Positions 1 to 7,827 of a DNA stretch of 64,000 nt are shown one piece after another. The stretch's first letter is position 1. Each line of letters begins with the position of its first letter. The position numbers were made by a program, and so were the translations under genes. The stretch comes from Kiloniella sp. EL199 (lineage in GTDB: Bacteria > Pseudomonadota > Alphaproteobacteria > Kiloniellales > Kiloniellaceae), in the NCBI RefSeq assembly GCF_900313065.1, contig NZ_OMPU01000013.1, positions 124,001-188,000 of the forward strand, written 5' to 3'. The notes below the pieces were generated by a model. It was not told the origin of the DNA and made no database searches. It saw only the letters and a program-made list of their open reading frames with translations.

Positions 1-303
1 GATCCGGCAAAGAAAACCCGTGCATCACTTCGCAGTCATTATAAAAAATCTTTTGGTCCTGCAGCAACAATCGACGACCCTAAAGACGAAGCACTCTTTC
101 AGGCCTTAAGAGCAAAACGCCTTGAACTTGCGAAGGATCAGGGGGTGCCCCCATATGTGATCTTTAACGACAAAACCCTTTTGGAAATGGTTATGGCGCG
201 CCCGGTTGATTTGGGCGACATGGCAAATGTCCCCGGTGTCGGCAAGCGCAAACTTGAACGCTATGCCGATATATTCCTCGAGATTATCAACGAAAACCGA
301 TAA
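1..303 (+). CDS. recQ: ATP-dependent DNA helicase RecQ, C-terminal end (partial)
   Basis: The open frame enters from the left edge and stops with TAA at 301-303, leaving 100 residues. It carries an HRDC domain: residues around 35-98 include FQALRAKRLELAKDQGVPPY and, later, the helix-hairpin-helix-like VPGVGKRKLERYADIF. HRDC is the C-terminal nucleic-acid-binding module of RecQ-family 3'-5' helicases, which act in recombination and fork repair. The helicase core lies outside the window, so RecQ rather than an RNase D-type HRDC protein is an inference; the end directly after HRDC and the linker before it fit RecQ. It is convergent with the following MFS gene. Confidence 0.8.
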   Translation, partial: DPAKKTRASLRSHYKKSFGPAATIDDPKDEALFQALRAKRLELAKDQGVPPYVIFNDKTLLEMVMARPVDLGDMANVPGVGKRKLERYADIFLEIINENR

Positions 304-396
304 TAATTTTCTGGAATCATTTTCTGGGTACCCTGGCCCGTTTTTATTCCGAGCCTTCGCAACCATACCCATTGCCAACCTTCATTGGCCATAAAA

Positions 397-1800
397 CTAA
401 CCGTTTTTCGCCGTATTCTCAGTTTCGGACATTTCCTCTTCTGACGGGGCTTCCTCTTCCCAAAACGCAGGACCGTCTTCCAGAGTATCTGACTCGGTTT
501 CTTCATCCCCGATGGTTGTATCAGCGGTCTCTTCCTCTGCTTCCGCTTCGGCAATGACCTCCTCGTACCATTCTTCTCCTTCTGGTGTCATCGCGACAAC
601 CATTGTGGATGATTCTGCAGGCACTGCGATATAATCGCCCTGTTCTGCAATTGGTACAGAGCTACGTTGTGTCATACGGAACACACCAAATGCTGTAATC
701 AGTAACAAAGTTACTGACATACTGTATACAAAAGCATTTGGTCCCAGTTGCCCCATCAAAAATGTACTGATGATCGGCCCCACAATTGCGCCTATTCCAC
801 CAATAACAATCAATGCACTCGTCGCACCAACAATTTCAGATGCATCCAGATAATCATTCGTATGTGCAATCGCCAATGAGTACAAAGGCAAACAAAGCGC
901 TCCGAACAGAAAGGCACTGCCCAGAAACCATACCGTCGCTTCTGGACCTGAGAAGAAACCCATTGAAATACCAATCAGTCCTGCTAGAAGCGCCACAACA
1001 ATCAGAACTTTACGTCGATCAAAATGATCAGACACCTTGCCAATCGGCCATTGAAGTGCGACGCCGCCAATAGACATTGCCACCACAAAAAAGGAAATAT
1101 CTCTGGTTGTCATGTTCAATTCTTTGGCATAAATCGCCCCCAAACCAAAAATTTGGGCTTGAACAGCACCAACAGCAAATGCACAGACAAAACCTAATGG
1201 AGAAATATTAAAAAGTCGTTTTAAGCTAACGGGAGTAGGCGATTCAAAAGTTGGAACCTGTGCAACCGTCAGGGTTGTAGGAATAAGAGCAAGGGAAACC
1301 AGTACCGACATCAAAATGAAAGGCAAGAAGCTACCCGGGTCGGAAATATTAATCAGGAGCTGCCCCAACCCCATAGCGCCGTACACAACCACCATATAGA
1401 CAGCCAATAGCTGTCCACGGGTTTCATTGGTTGAGCTATCGTTCAGCCAACTTTCAGCGACGATATATAATCCCGCAAAACAAAATCCGGTTATAAGACG
1501 CATCGCACCCCAAGTATAGGGATCGATAAAAACCGCATGCATCAATGCTGAAGCGGAAGACAACGAGGCCAGCGCCGCAAAAACACGCACATGCCCTACA
1601 TTGGCAAGAACCTTAGGCGTCACAAATGATCCAGCAAGATACCCGATAAAATAACAGGTCATCACAGCACCGATTGATTCGGTCGAAAACCCCTCTATAG
1701 AGCCACGTACACTCAGCACAGTACTTTGTAATCCATTGCCTAACATCAGAAAGGCAATGCCGAGTAAAAGTGACCAAGAATTAGTGATCGCTGATAACAT
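397..1800 (-). CDS. MFS transporter, YcaD-like
   Basis: This is a 467-residue polytopic inner-membrane protein with about 12 hydrophobic segments. The N-terminal half resembles the YcaD group of the major facilitator superfamily: an AESWLND segment and RGQLLAVYMVVVYGAMGLGQ in the first half, and GKVSDHFDRRK as the loop 2-3-like motif in the second half. Family members are secondary carriers; the substrate cannot be read from sequence. The last 60 or so residues (about 405-467) form a strongly acidic, Glu-rich cytoplasmic tail that is not part of the transporter fold. The ATG at 1800 opens directly into the first membrane helix. It stands alone between recQ (convergent) and a glutathione transferase gene. 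Confidence 0.8.
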   Translation of the reverse strand: MLSAITNSWSLLLGIAFLMLGNGLQSTVLSVRGSIEGFSTESIGAVMTCYFIGYLAGSFVTPKVLANVGHVRVFAALASLSSASALMHAVFIDPYTWGAMRLITGFCFAGLYIVAESWLNDSSTNETRGQLLAVYMVVVYGAMGLGQLLINISDPGSFLPFILMSVLVSLALIPTTLTVAQVPTFESPTPVSLKRLFNISPLGFVCAFAVGAVQAQIFGLGAIYAKELNMTTRDISFFVVAMSIGGVALQWPIGKVSDHFDRRKVLIVVALLAGLIGISMGFFSGPEATVWFLGSAFLFGALCLPLYSLAIAHTNDYLDASEIVGATSALIVIGGIGAIVGPIISTFLMGQLGPNAFVYSMSVTLLLITAFGVFRMTQRSSVPIAEQGDYIAVPAESSTMVVAMTPEGEEWYEEVIAEAEAEEETADTTIGDEETESDTLEDGPAFWEEEAPSEEEMSETENTAKNG

Positions 1801-2045
1801 TTATTATTCCCCTTGGCATAAGGTACAAAGCCCCTACCAGATTCCATTCTTACCACTAGAGAATATTTATTAAGATAATTCTACCTTAGTTGCGACTTTT
1901 CGCTTCTCTATTCACTACTCTGGCAGAACAAAAGAGAAATAAGCATTAGTCTTATATATCAAATATTTGAAATTCAGAGGTAAAAATAACGGTTGATAAT
2001 AAGCCACCAACCGTTATTAAAAATCAAAAAATTCAGAAAATTTTC

Positions 2046-2684
2046 TTAGGCAAAAGGTGCTTCCAGCTTCTCTTGCTCAAAAGTTCTGAGAACCGCCGGA
2101 TGCTTGCTCATAAGTTGAACATGTTTACCCAAATGCTTCATTTCGCTTGGCTTTGTCGACAGAAAACGCCCCCAACGACAGAGCATCAAAAGATAAAAAT
2201 CCAAAAACGAGACCACTTTTCCCATCATATAGGGGCCTTTTTTTGCAAGCTGAGCTTCGACAATCTCAAAATAACTAATGAGACGTTGTTCAGCTGCTTC
2301 CTTTATCGCCGGGGCATCCGATACATCACTGCTATAACGTTCAGAGTAATAATAAACCAGAAACTCTGTCTGAATCGTATTGGTTAAAAACATCAGCCAT
2401 TGGTAAAACTTGACCCGTTCCGGCGTCGCAATATCCGGCACCATCCGACCTTCAGGATGGCGATCAGCAATATGTAAACAAATTGCCGCGGTCTCTGAAA
2501 TAACCATCGTACCATCTTCTAACACAGGAATACGGCCAGAAGGATTCAAAGCAAGATATTCTGGACTTTTATGTGCCTGTTTATTACGGTCCACATAGAC
2601 AAGCTCATAGTCAACGCCAAGCTCCTCCATCAACATATGTGGGGCTATGCTCGCATTGCCGGGATAGTAGTGCAGTTTATACAT
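2046..2684 (-). CDS. glutathione S-transferase family protein
   Basis: A 212-residue cytosolic protein with the two-domain GST layout. The thioredoxin-like N-terminal half begins with YKLHYYPGNASIAPHMLMEE (putative catalytic Ser in NAS). It contains the cis-proline strand GRIPVLEDG and the glutathione gamma-Glu-binding SETAAICLHIADRHP. The C-terminal half is all-helical. Length is normal for the family. Such enzymes conjugate or reduce electrophiles with glutathione; the substrate is unknown. No obvious operon partner: it is transcribed leftwards in the same direction as the MFS gene but 245 bp separates them. Confidence 0.85.
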   Translation of the reverse strand: MYKLHYYPGNASIAPHMLMEELGVDYELVYVDRNKQAHKSPEYLALNPSGRIPVLEDGTMVISETAAICLHIADRHPEGRMVPDIATPERVKFYQWLMFLTNTIQTEFLVYYYSERYSSDVSDAPAIKEAAEQRLISYFEIVEAQLAKKGPYMMGKVVSFLDFYLLMLCRWGRFLSTKPSEMKHLGKHVQLMSKHPAVLRTFEQEKLEAPFA

Positions 2685-3043
2685 TTGATGCTATTTCCTG
2701 TGCTGAAACAAATCACCTACAAGCGTTTTAACTATCTTTATCTCAAGCATGCATAACAGCATGTAAATAGATCAATACAAGCAATTAAGCAGCAAAGTAG
2801 AAGAACGAAGTAAAACGGTTATATAACACATCAGTCATCAAAGCTTTTCGGTCAAGGAAAACTGCCTCGAAAAAGAGCATAGCTCCGCACAAAGATGTGG
2901 TCCTTAACCCTAAATGCACGCATAGGATTCATTGTTCACAGAAATCACACAAGTTTATAGGTATTTGAAAGGTTTTAGAAAGGAATTGGTAAGAATTAGT
3001 ACCTAGAATCGTTCTTATAAATGATTTGGTACAAGTGTATTTG
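2685..3043. other. intergenic region between GST and PilZ genes
   Basis: About 340-360 bp without a convincing gene, between divergently transcribed genes, so it must hold promoters for both. It is AT-rich. I see no clear repeat, terminator or known regulatory motif. Confidence 0.5.
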
Positions 3044-3343
3044 ATGATAGAAAACCGCCAATATAAAAGATATGCCGCAGGGGATAACGCCTCTTTGGGC
3101 ATTGATGGTTCTTGGCACCCTTGTTCCGTTCAAAATCTATCCGGAAACGGACTCTTTCTGGAAACTTTTTGTCGCCCTCCTATCGGTACTGTTGTCGAAC
3201 TTGATCTAAGCAGTTTGGGACGGTATTCCGGTACAGTCGTTCGACATGCCTGGGATGGTGTCGGCGTACAGTTTAGAGACAGACATCCACACAGTGCGCC
3301 ACTTCACGATCATCGCCAGGGGGCTCTTTTTAATAATATTTAA
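3044..3343 (+). CDS. PilZ domain protein
   Basis: A single-domain PilZ protein of about 99 residues, a cyclic-di-GMP effector family. Both ligand motifs are visible: RQYKR near the N-terminus (the RxxxR motif) and NLSGNG about 30 residues later (the D/NxSxxG motif). Binding of c-di-GMP is therefore plausible. The ATG at 3044 is preferred because it places RxxxR at the usual distance from the start. A TTG at 3026 in the same frame would add six residues; neither has a strong ribosome binding site. It could report c-di-GMP levels set by enzymes such as the EAL protein at 31.8 kb, but the output partner is unknown. Confidence 0.8.
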   Translation: MIENRQYKRYAAGDNASLGIDGSWHPCSVQNLSGNGLFLETFCRPPIGTVVELDLSSLGRYSGTVVRHAWDGVGVQFRDRHPHSAPLHDHRQGALFNNI

Positions 3344-3355
3344 AAGATTGTCATT

Positions 3356-3387
3356 CAGAGAACATTGGTTCTGTTTATAATTCTCTG
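3356..3387. terminator. weak stem-loop between convergent genes
   Basis: CAGAGAA at 3356-3362 pairs with TTCTCTG at 3381-3387 around an 18-nt loop. It lies between the stop of the PilZ gene and the stop of the convergent DUF2786-type gene. The stem is short and the T-run is poor, so function as a bidirectional terminator is only a possibility. Confidence 0.3.
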
Positions 3388-3391
3388 ATCT

Positions 3392-3802
3392 TTAAGCAGC
3401 TGGCTTTCTGTTCTTAAGTTTCATTGCTGTAACTTTATAAACATCCAGCCCTGTAATGCTCGAAATTTCACGAATGGATAGTTCTGTTTCCCTCAACAAA
3501 ACAGCGGCGTGAATTTTTGGCGGCATACCCCGTGGTTTTCTGTTTCTGACTTTCACAGGGCTGCCGAGTGATTTTTGAGGCTTATCATCCTTGGACAAGC
3601 CTCGTTCATAAGCGGCCTTTAGTGCTGCTTCATGACGGGCTTTTTCCTGTGCAAGATGAGAATCCATCAAATGGAGCGAGTTGGCAAAAACACGTTCCGT
3701 CGCCGACATACTATAGGAAGCCGGACGCGCCTTTTGTTTTGGCTCATCTCTCGGACCACCTTCTGCAGCCTCTTCCAACGACATATTATGTTTTACTGCC
3801 AT
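3392..3802 (-). CDS. DUF2786-type protein, 3' part of a frameshifted gene
   Basis: The ATG-started frame encodes 136 residues, but the coding frame is open further upstream, to a TGA at 3935-3937. The extra residues carry the hallmark of DUF2786: ETERIRFHNLLQVAALSP followed by ERENALAAAKRMAVKHNMS, with the ATG at 3802 falling in the middle of that conserved block. There is no ATG, GTG or TTG in the upstream extension. The neighbouring frame (3850-4038) runs into this one near an AAAA run at 3901-3904 (TTTT on the coding strand), where a one-base shift joins the two into one sensible protein. The C-terminal 50 residues look like a helix-turn-helix (SIREISSITGLDVYKV). DUF2786 function is not established. 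Either a real frameshift, programmed slippage, or a sequencing error would explain this. Confidence 0.65.
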   Translation of the reverse strand: MAVKHNMSLEEAAEGGPRDEPKQKARPASYSMSATERVFANSLHLMDSHLAQEKARHEAALKAAYERGLSKDDKPQKSLGSPVKVRNRKPRGMPPKIHAAVLLRETELSIREISSITGLDVYKVTAMKLKNRKPAA

Positions 3803-4038
3803 ACGCTTAGCTGCCGCAAGGGCATTCTCTCGCTCTCCGTCATACGGGCTTAACGCTGCAACCTGTAAAAGGTTGTGGAACCTGATCCGCTCCGTTTCTG
3901 AAAATCCCTCACTAATGATCTTAATTCCCTTAATTCACTTCCAAGTTGCCCATTATACGTTAACTCAGGTTTATGGGCAGTAACTTTATCGGTTTTCTTC
4001 TGTTTTTTTCTTCGGGGCGTTCGTATCACCGCCTCCAC
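3803..4038 (-). pseudogene. 5' part of the frameshifted DUF2786 gene
   Basis: A GTG-started frame (4036-4038) encodes a basic 62-residue peptide ending at 3850. Its early part (RRKKQKKTDKV) is low-complexity and lysine-rich. The later part, up to SLVRDF, continues naturally into the DUF2786 block if one base is shifted at the TTTT run at 3901-3904; after that point its own frame reads into a short unconvincing tail. The start codon is uncertain because the first 50 bp overlap another possible small gene. Listed together with 3392-3802 as one broken or slipped gene. Confidence 0.45.
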
Positions 4039-4126
4039 GGCGATCTGGCTGTTTTAATGGATAGTCATTTTTCCCTTCAATCATGTTTAGCAACAGGATA
4101 AAGGGGATAAAAAATATCCACATCAT
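3986..4126 (-). CDS. possible small membrane protein
   Basis: A 46-residue frame from ATG at 4126 (a TTG at 4147 would give 53 residues). It starts with a strongly hydrophobic helix, MMWIFFIPFILLLNMI, then a polar tail DYPLKQPDRRGGGDTNAPKK ending shortly after. This helix-plus-Pro/Gly/Lys-tail pattern looks like a genuine small inner-membrane protein. It overlaps the 5' part of the frameshifted DUF2786 gene by about 50 bp in another frame, so both cannot use this stretch as drawn. No function can be assigned. Confidence 0.4.
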   Translation of the reverse strand: MMWIFFIPFILLLNMIEGKNDYPLKQPDRRGGGDTNAPKKKTEENR

Positions 4127-4196
4127 ATAGTAAAACAGCTTAGCCAAAAGAAGTGTTCTCCGCCCTTGTTCTCCCAGAAAATCACACTAAATCATA

Positions 4197-4601
4197 TTAA
4201 CCCTGAACAACATCAGTTGAATCAGCGTCCTCTTCTATTGAATATTGCCCAGCTGTAGTTTCATCAGCCAATCCAGCGTGAAGAGTTAAAAGAACAATTT
4301 CAGCATCAATACCATCTTCAAAAACCTTGACCATCTCTAATCGACGCAGCATTTCTTTTGACTCTTCAGCGCCGTTAAAATCTTCAAAATCTTCTTGCCC
4401 CAGAATACAATAACTCAAGAACCCAGCCAAATCATGAAGGGCTCCCTCTGGATTATCTCTAAGTAACCCTCTGTCTTTTGCCAAGCGCCACAAAGTCAGC
4501 TTTACAGCATCTGGAACAACGGCGCTAAACGTACCTGTGCGCTTCAAGCCATCATCGATCATATGGATTTCTTTTTTCCGTCCAAAAAATCCAAAAATCA
4601 T
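4197..4601 (-). CDS. hypothetical acidic protein
   Basis: Encodes 134 residues that I cannot place in a family. After a short basic start (FFGRKKEIH) it is predicted mostly helical and acidic, with repeated Glu/Asp clusters and no membrane segment or signal peptide. The ATG at 4601 has only a weak ribosome-binding site, and a second ATG 13 codons later is an alternative. It is followed on the same strand by the small membrane ORF and the DUF2786 gene, with gaps of roughly 50-70 bp, so the three could be co-transcribed. Confidence 0.55.
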   Translation of the reverse strand: MIFGFFGRKKEIHMIDDGLKRTGTFSAVVPDAVKLTLWRLAKDRGLLRDNPEGALHDLAGFLSYCILGQEDFEDFNGAEESKEMLRRLEMVKVFEDGIDAEIVLLTLHAGLADETTAGQYSIEEDADSTDVVQG

Positions 4602-4819
4602 AGGTTCGATCTCGCATCAAAATTCGTTATTAGAGGCTATCTCGCTTCTCAAGCGCCCCGATATAAAACAAGGGTATAGATCAAGAAGCATAAAAATGAA
4701 ACTCCGGGATTACATCAAACGTTGATTACAAGACTAAATCGCACCAGAAGAGATAGTTTCCTCAAGACAAAAAACTGGTAAGTTAGGCATAAATTTTCAA
4801 GGATTAATGTTTCTGAATC

Positions 4820-5506
4820 ATGTGTGGACGTTTTGCTTTAACCACCCCTATCGCTGATCTAAGCGACCTTATGGACTTTCCAGAACGACCCAATCTGGAA
4901 GAACGATATAACATCTGTCCGACCCAACCAGTTGCAGTTGTTGTTCTAGGGTCTGATAAAAGGAAACATTTCACATTGCATCGTTGGGGATTGATTCCAA
5001 ACTGGGTTAAAGAACCAAACCTGAACAATCCAATACACAACGCCCGGAGCGAAACAGTCAACGAAAAGCCATCCTTCAAAGGCCCCTTTCGCGGCAGGCG
5101 TTGCCTGATCCCCGCCGACGGCTTCTATGAGTGGCAAAGCGGATATGCCGGGAAGACAGGCCCTGCTGCAAAACAAGGCTATTACATCACACAGACTGAC
5201 AATGCGCCCTTTGCTTTTGCAGGGATCTGGGATGATTGGCTTGGAGCTGATGGCAGTGAAGTACAATCCTGTGCCATCTTAACAACCGAAGCCAATCACG
5301 ACATTTGCCACATTCACCATAGAATGCCGGTAATTGTGCCAAGAAAAAATTACAATACGTGGTTATTCAAAGGAGGGCACGATCTCTTGAAACCGCTCCC
5401 AATCAATAATCTCAAAGCAACACCCGTCACCAGCTATGTCAATAATGCCCGCAACGAAGGTCCTGCCTGTCATGAACCCCAGATTCAACAAGCTCAACTC
5501 TTTTAA
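4820..5506 (+). CDS. yedK: SOS response-associated (SRAP/HMCES-like) protein
   Basis: A 228-residue SRAP-family protein. It starts MCGRFAL, so after removal of Met the catalytic Cys2 becomes the N-terminal residue, as in YedK and HMCES. Other family residues are visible: the Asn in HNARSETV, the Glu in GFYEWQ and the His in HHRMPVIV. These proteins form a stable thiazolidine crosslink with abasic sites in single-stranded DNA and shield them from cleavage. Length matches the family. The first Met must be at 4820 because Cys2 is essential. It is a lone gene; the 178-bp gap before the MOSC fusion shows no obvious LexA box to me. Confidence 0.9.
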   Translation: MCGRFALTTPIADLSDLMDFPERPNLEERYNICPTQPVAVVVLGSDKRKHFTLHRWGLIPNWVKEPNLNNPIHNARSETVNEKPSFKGPFRGRRCLIPADGFYEWQSGYAGKTGPAAKQGYYITQTDNAPFAFAGIWDDWLGADGSEVQSCAILTTEANHDICHIHHRMPVIVPRKNYNTWLFKGGHDLLKPLPINNLKATPVTSYVNNARNEGPACHEPQIQQAQLF

Positions 5507-5684
5507 GCGCAAAAGTGTGGCAATTTTGAATCACCAAAAACTGATCAATATTTTCTATATGAAATAGAATCTCTCCACTGAATCTATTTTTAAAATATAT
5601 CTGCTATCTGCCCTTGTTCTTCTTGGCATCAAATCATTATCATCAATCATTCTTGGCCAATCTCACCCAATAAAAGGCACTATT

Positions 5685-7598
5685 ATGTCCAAAGCAGTTG
5701 TCAGTGATCTCTTGATTTATCCCGTTAAATCTGTTGCCGGTATCTCAATGTCCAAAGCATCTGTTTTAACAGCCGGACTGGCCGGGGATCGTCGATATCT
5801 CATTACAAAGCCCGACGGCACCTTTGTTACCGGACGGACACACCCAAAGATCACGGCAATCAAGAGCGCTTATCATGGCGCACTTTTAACTCTGTCTCAT
5901 GAGGATAAAGAATCTATCACTCTCAATCCTGAAAGCTTTGCTGATAAATACAAAAATAGTAATGTGTGGGGCACGGATCTTATTGGACAGGAGTGCGGTG
6001 ACCAAGCGGATGGATGGATAAGTGATCTTCTTGGCGAACCCATGAAATTGCTTTACTTCGGCAATCGATCTGAACGCTTTATCAAACAACACCCCGAAAA
6101 TGATGTGGGATTTGCCGATGGCTTTCCACTTTTGATCACTGCAGAGAGTTCACTGGGTGAATTGAACAGGCGTTTGCTTGCCCCTGTTTCCATGGCCAAT
6201 TTTCGTCCTAATATAACAGTTAGCGGTACTCTACCTTTCGAAGAAGACGGATGGTCCTTGATCAGAATTGGCGATGTAAGGTTCGAATTACCCAAACCCT
6301 GCGCACGCTGTGTTTTCACAACCGTTGATCCCTTTGCCCATGCTGCTGATAAAGTTCTTGAGCCTTTGAAAACTCTCACCGAATTCCGGCAAGTTCCGGA
6401 TGGGAAAGATGTAATTTTCGGGGAAAATATGATTCCCTTGAACACGGGAACTATTCAGATTGGTGATCCTGTCGAAATACTTAAAACAAAATCCAAACCA
6501 TACTACGTCGATAACTGGAAACTCAAGTCATCTCGCATGACAGCACATCTGAAACCAAAGCCATCAGAAACCTTTGATCAGAATCCCATATTACTACGGT
6601 GTGTGCAGGTCATTGATGAAACCAAGGACGTAAAAACCTTTAAATTCACAGCTGACCCTGTGAAGCGTTTTTCCTATCAACCCGGACAATTCTTAACCCT
6701 TCACATTCCAATTAACGGCGAAATTGTCAGCCGTTGCTATACTATTTCATCCCCCCCTTCACGCCCGGACACTATTACAATTACGGTCAAGCGGGTTAAA
6801 AAAGGACGTGTTTCCAATTGGCTGCATGATCATGTAACCGTTGGCTCTAGTGTAGAAGCCATTGGTCCCGCCGGTATTTTCCATTTAAGAGAAGACCAAA
6901 AGAAAAAAATCCTGATGATTTCTGGCGGATCAGGTATAACGCCTATGCTATCAATGACCCGGTTCATTACGGATACAGGGTTGGATTATGACATCCATTT
7001 CCATCATTCCGGTCACACAATTGATGATCTTATTGCCTGGTCAGAGCTGTCATTGCTCTCAAAGCAATTCCCCGGGCTAAAGCTTTCCTATAACACGACT
7101 CAGGGCGTTCCGTCCTCCAGTTTGATTGAACACGGTATCAAAGGCCGAATCTCACCCAAAATGCTAAAAGAAGTTTGTCCCGATTATCTTGAGCGTGATG
7201 TATTTGTCTGTGGTCCTGATCAGTTTATGGCAACGGTACGAGCTTTACTGATGAACAATGGTTTTCCAGAAGATCAGTACAATCAGGAAAGCTTTACCAT
7301 CGAACCAATCCTGCCCTCTAAAGACAGATCAACCGCAAGCTATTCAATTCACTTTTCCAAATCAGGTGTGACTGCAGAAATCAAGGGAAATCAAGCTGTT
7401 CTAGACGCGGCTGAAGCTGCAGGAATCGATATTCCCTACAGCTGTCGCGGCGGTCTGTGCGGCACCTGTAAAAGTGAGCTAAAACACGGCGAAATCTCAG
7501 CACCAAACGCCATGGCGCTCAGCGAGGAAGATACAAAAAACAATCTCTTCCTCGCCTGCTGCAGCTTTCCCAAAAGTGATATCGAGGTTGATCTTTGA
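5685..7598 (+). CDS. MOSC domain / flavodoxin reductase / 2Fe-2S ferredoxin fusion protein
   Basis: A 637-residue fusion. Residues 1-95 form the MOSC N-terminal barrel (LLIYPVKSVAGI), and about 120-265 the MOSC domain with the conserved PCARCVFTTVDP. About 300-400 is an FAD-binding ferredoxin-reductase barrel (SRCYTISSPPS). About 400-530 is the NAD-binding half (GGSGITPML, VCGPDQFM). About 550-637 is a plant-type 2Fe-2S ferredoxin with CRGGLCGTCKSE and a final Cys in FLACCSFP. The layout gives a self-contained electron chain from NAD(P)H through FAD and FeS to a molybdenum-cofactor-type site. YcbX/YiiM-type MOSC proteins reduce N-hydroxylated compounds, and a similar role is inferred here. 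It is monocistronic. Confidence 0.88.
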   Translation: MSKAVVSDLLIYPVKSVAGISMSKASVLTAGLAGDRRYLITKPDGTFVTGRTHPKITAIKSAYHGALLTLSHEDKESITLNPESFADKYKNSNVWGTDLIGQECGDQADGWISDLLGEPMKLLYFGNRSERFIKQHPENDVGFADGFPLLITAESSLGELNRRLLAPVSMANFRPNITVSGTLPFEEDGWSLIRIGDVRFELPKPCARCVFTTVDPFAHAADKVLEPLKTLTEFRQVPDGKDVIFGENMIPLNTGTIQIGDPVEILKTKSKPYYVDNWKLKSSRMTAHLKPKPSETFDQNPILLRCVQVIDETKDVKTFKFTADPVKRFSYQPGQFLTLHIPINGEIVSRCYTISSPPSRPDTITITVKRVKKGRVSNWLHDHVTVGSSVEAIGPAGIFHLREDQKKKILMISGGSGITPMLSMTRFITDTGLDYDIHFHHSGHTIDDLIAWSELSLLSKQFPGLKLSYNTTQGVPSSSLIEHGIKGRISPKMLKEVCPDYLERDVFVCGPDQFMATVRALLMNNGFPEDQYNQESFTIEPILPSKDRSTASYSIHFSKSGVTAEIKGNQAVLDAAEAAGIDIPYSCRGGLCGTCKSELKHGEISAPNAMALSEEDTKNNLFLACCSFPKSDIEVDL

Positions 7599-7616
7599 GT
7601 GCTTAAACCAAGATGC

Positions 7617-7790
7617 CTATAAATTCTTCAGGAAATGCTCTACAGATTGCCAATATTCTCTATGATCAGGAAATTGCGACCAAAGGGTTCGGGAGCCATG
7701 TTGCCCTGCACCTTTTGACACAAAGCCAACCTTATCAGTAACCGGAATCGCCTTAAAGATAGCATCCCAAGCTCTGACTTCCGATCTTGC
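7617..7790 (-). pseudogene. C-terminal remnant of a probable alpha/beta hydrolase
   Basis: Reading leftwards, about 57 codons are open between a TAA at 7791-7793 and a TAG at 7617-7619. The peptide (for example AWDAIFKAIPVTDKVGFVS, then GAGQHGSRTLWSQFPDHREY and a final VEHFLKNL) has the look of a natural protein end. The GQHGSR stretch resembles the region of the catalytic His in dienelactone-hydrolase-like enzymes. There is no start codon or N-terminal part. The break falls beside the type III R-M genes, so the rest was probably lost when they were inserted. The hydrolase assignment is tentative; that it is a gene remnant is more certain. Confidence 0.5.
7767..7780. repeat. left copy of imperfect direct repeat flanking the R-M genes
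   Basis: CCAAGCTCTGACTT here matches CCAAGCCTCTGACTT at 12546-12560 with one inserted base. The two copies bracket res and mod almost exactly, and this copy sits at the broken end of the hydrolase remnant. Confidence 0.45.
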
Positions 7791-7827
7791 TTAGTCGTTT
7801 CAGAATAAACGCTAGCGACTAATTAGC

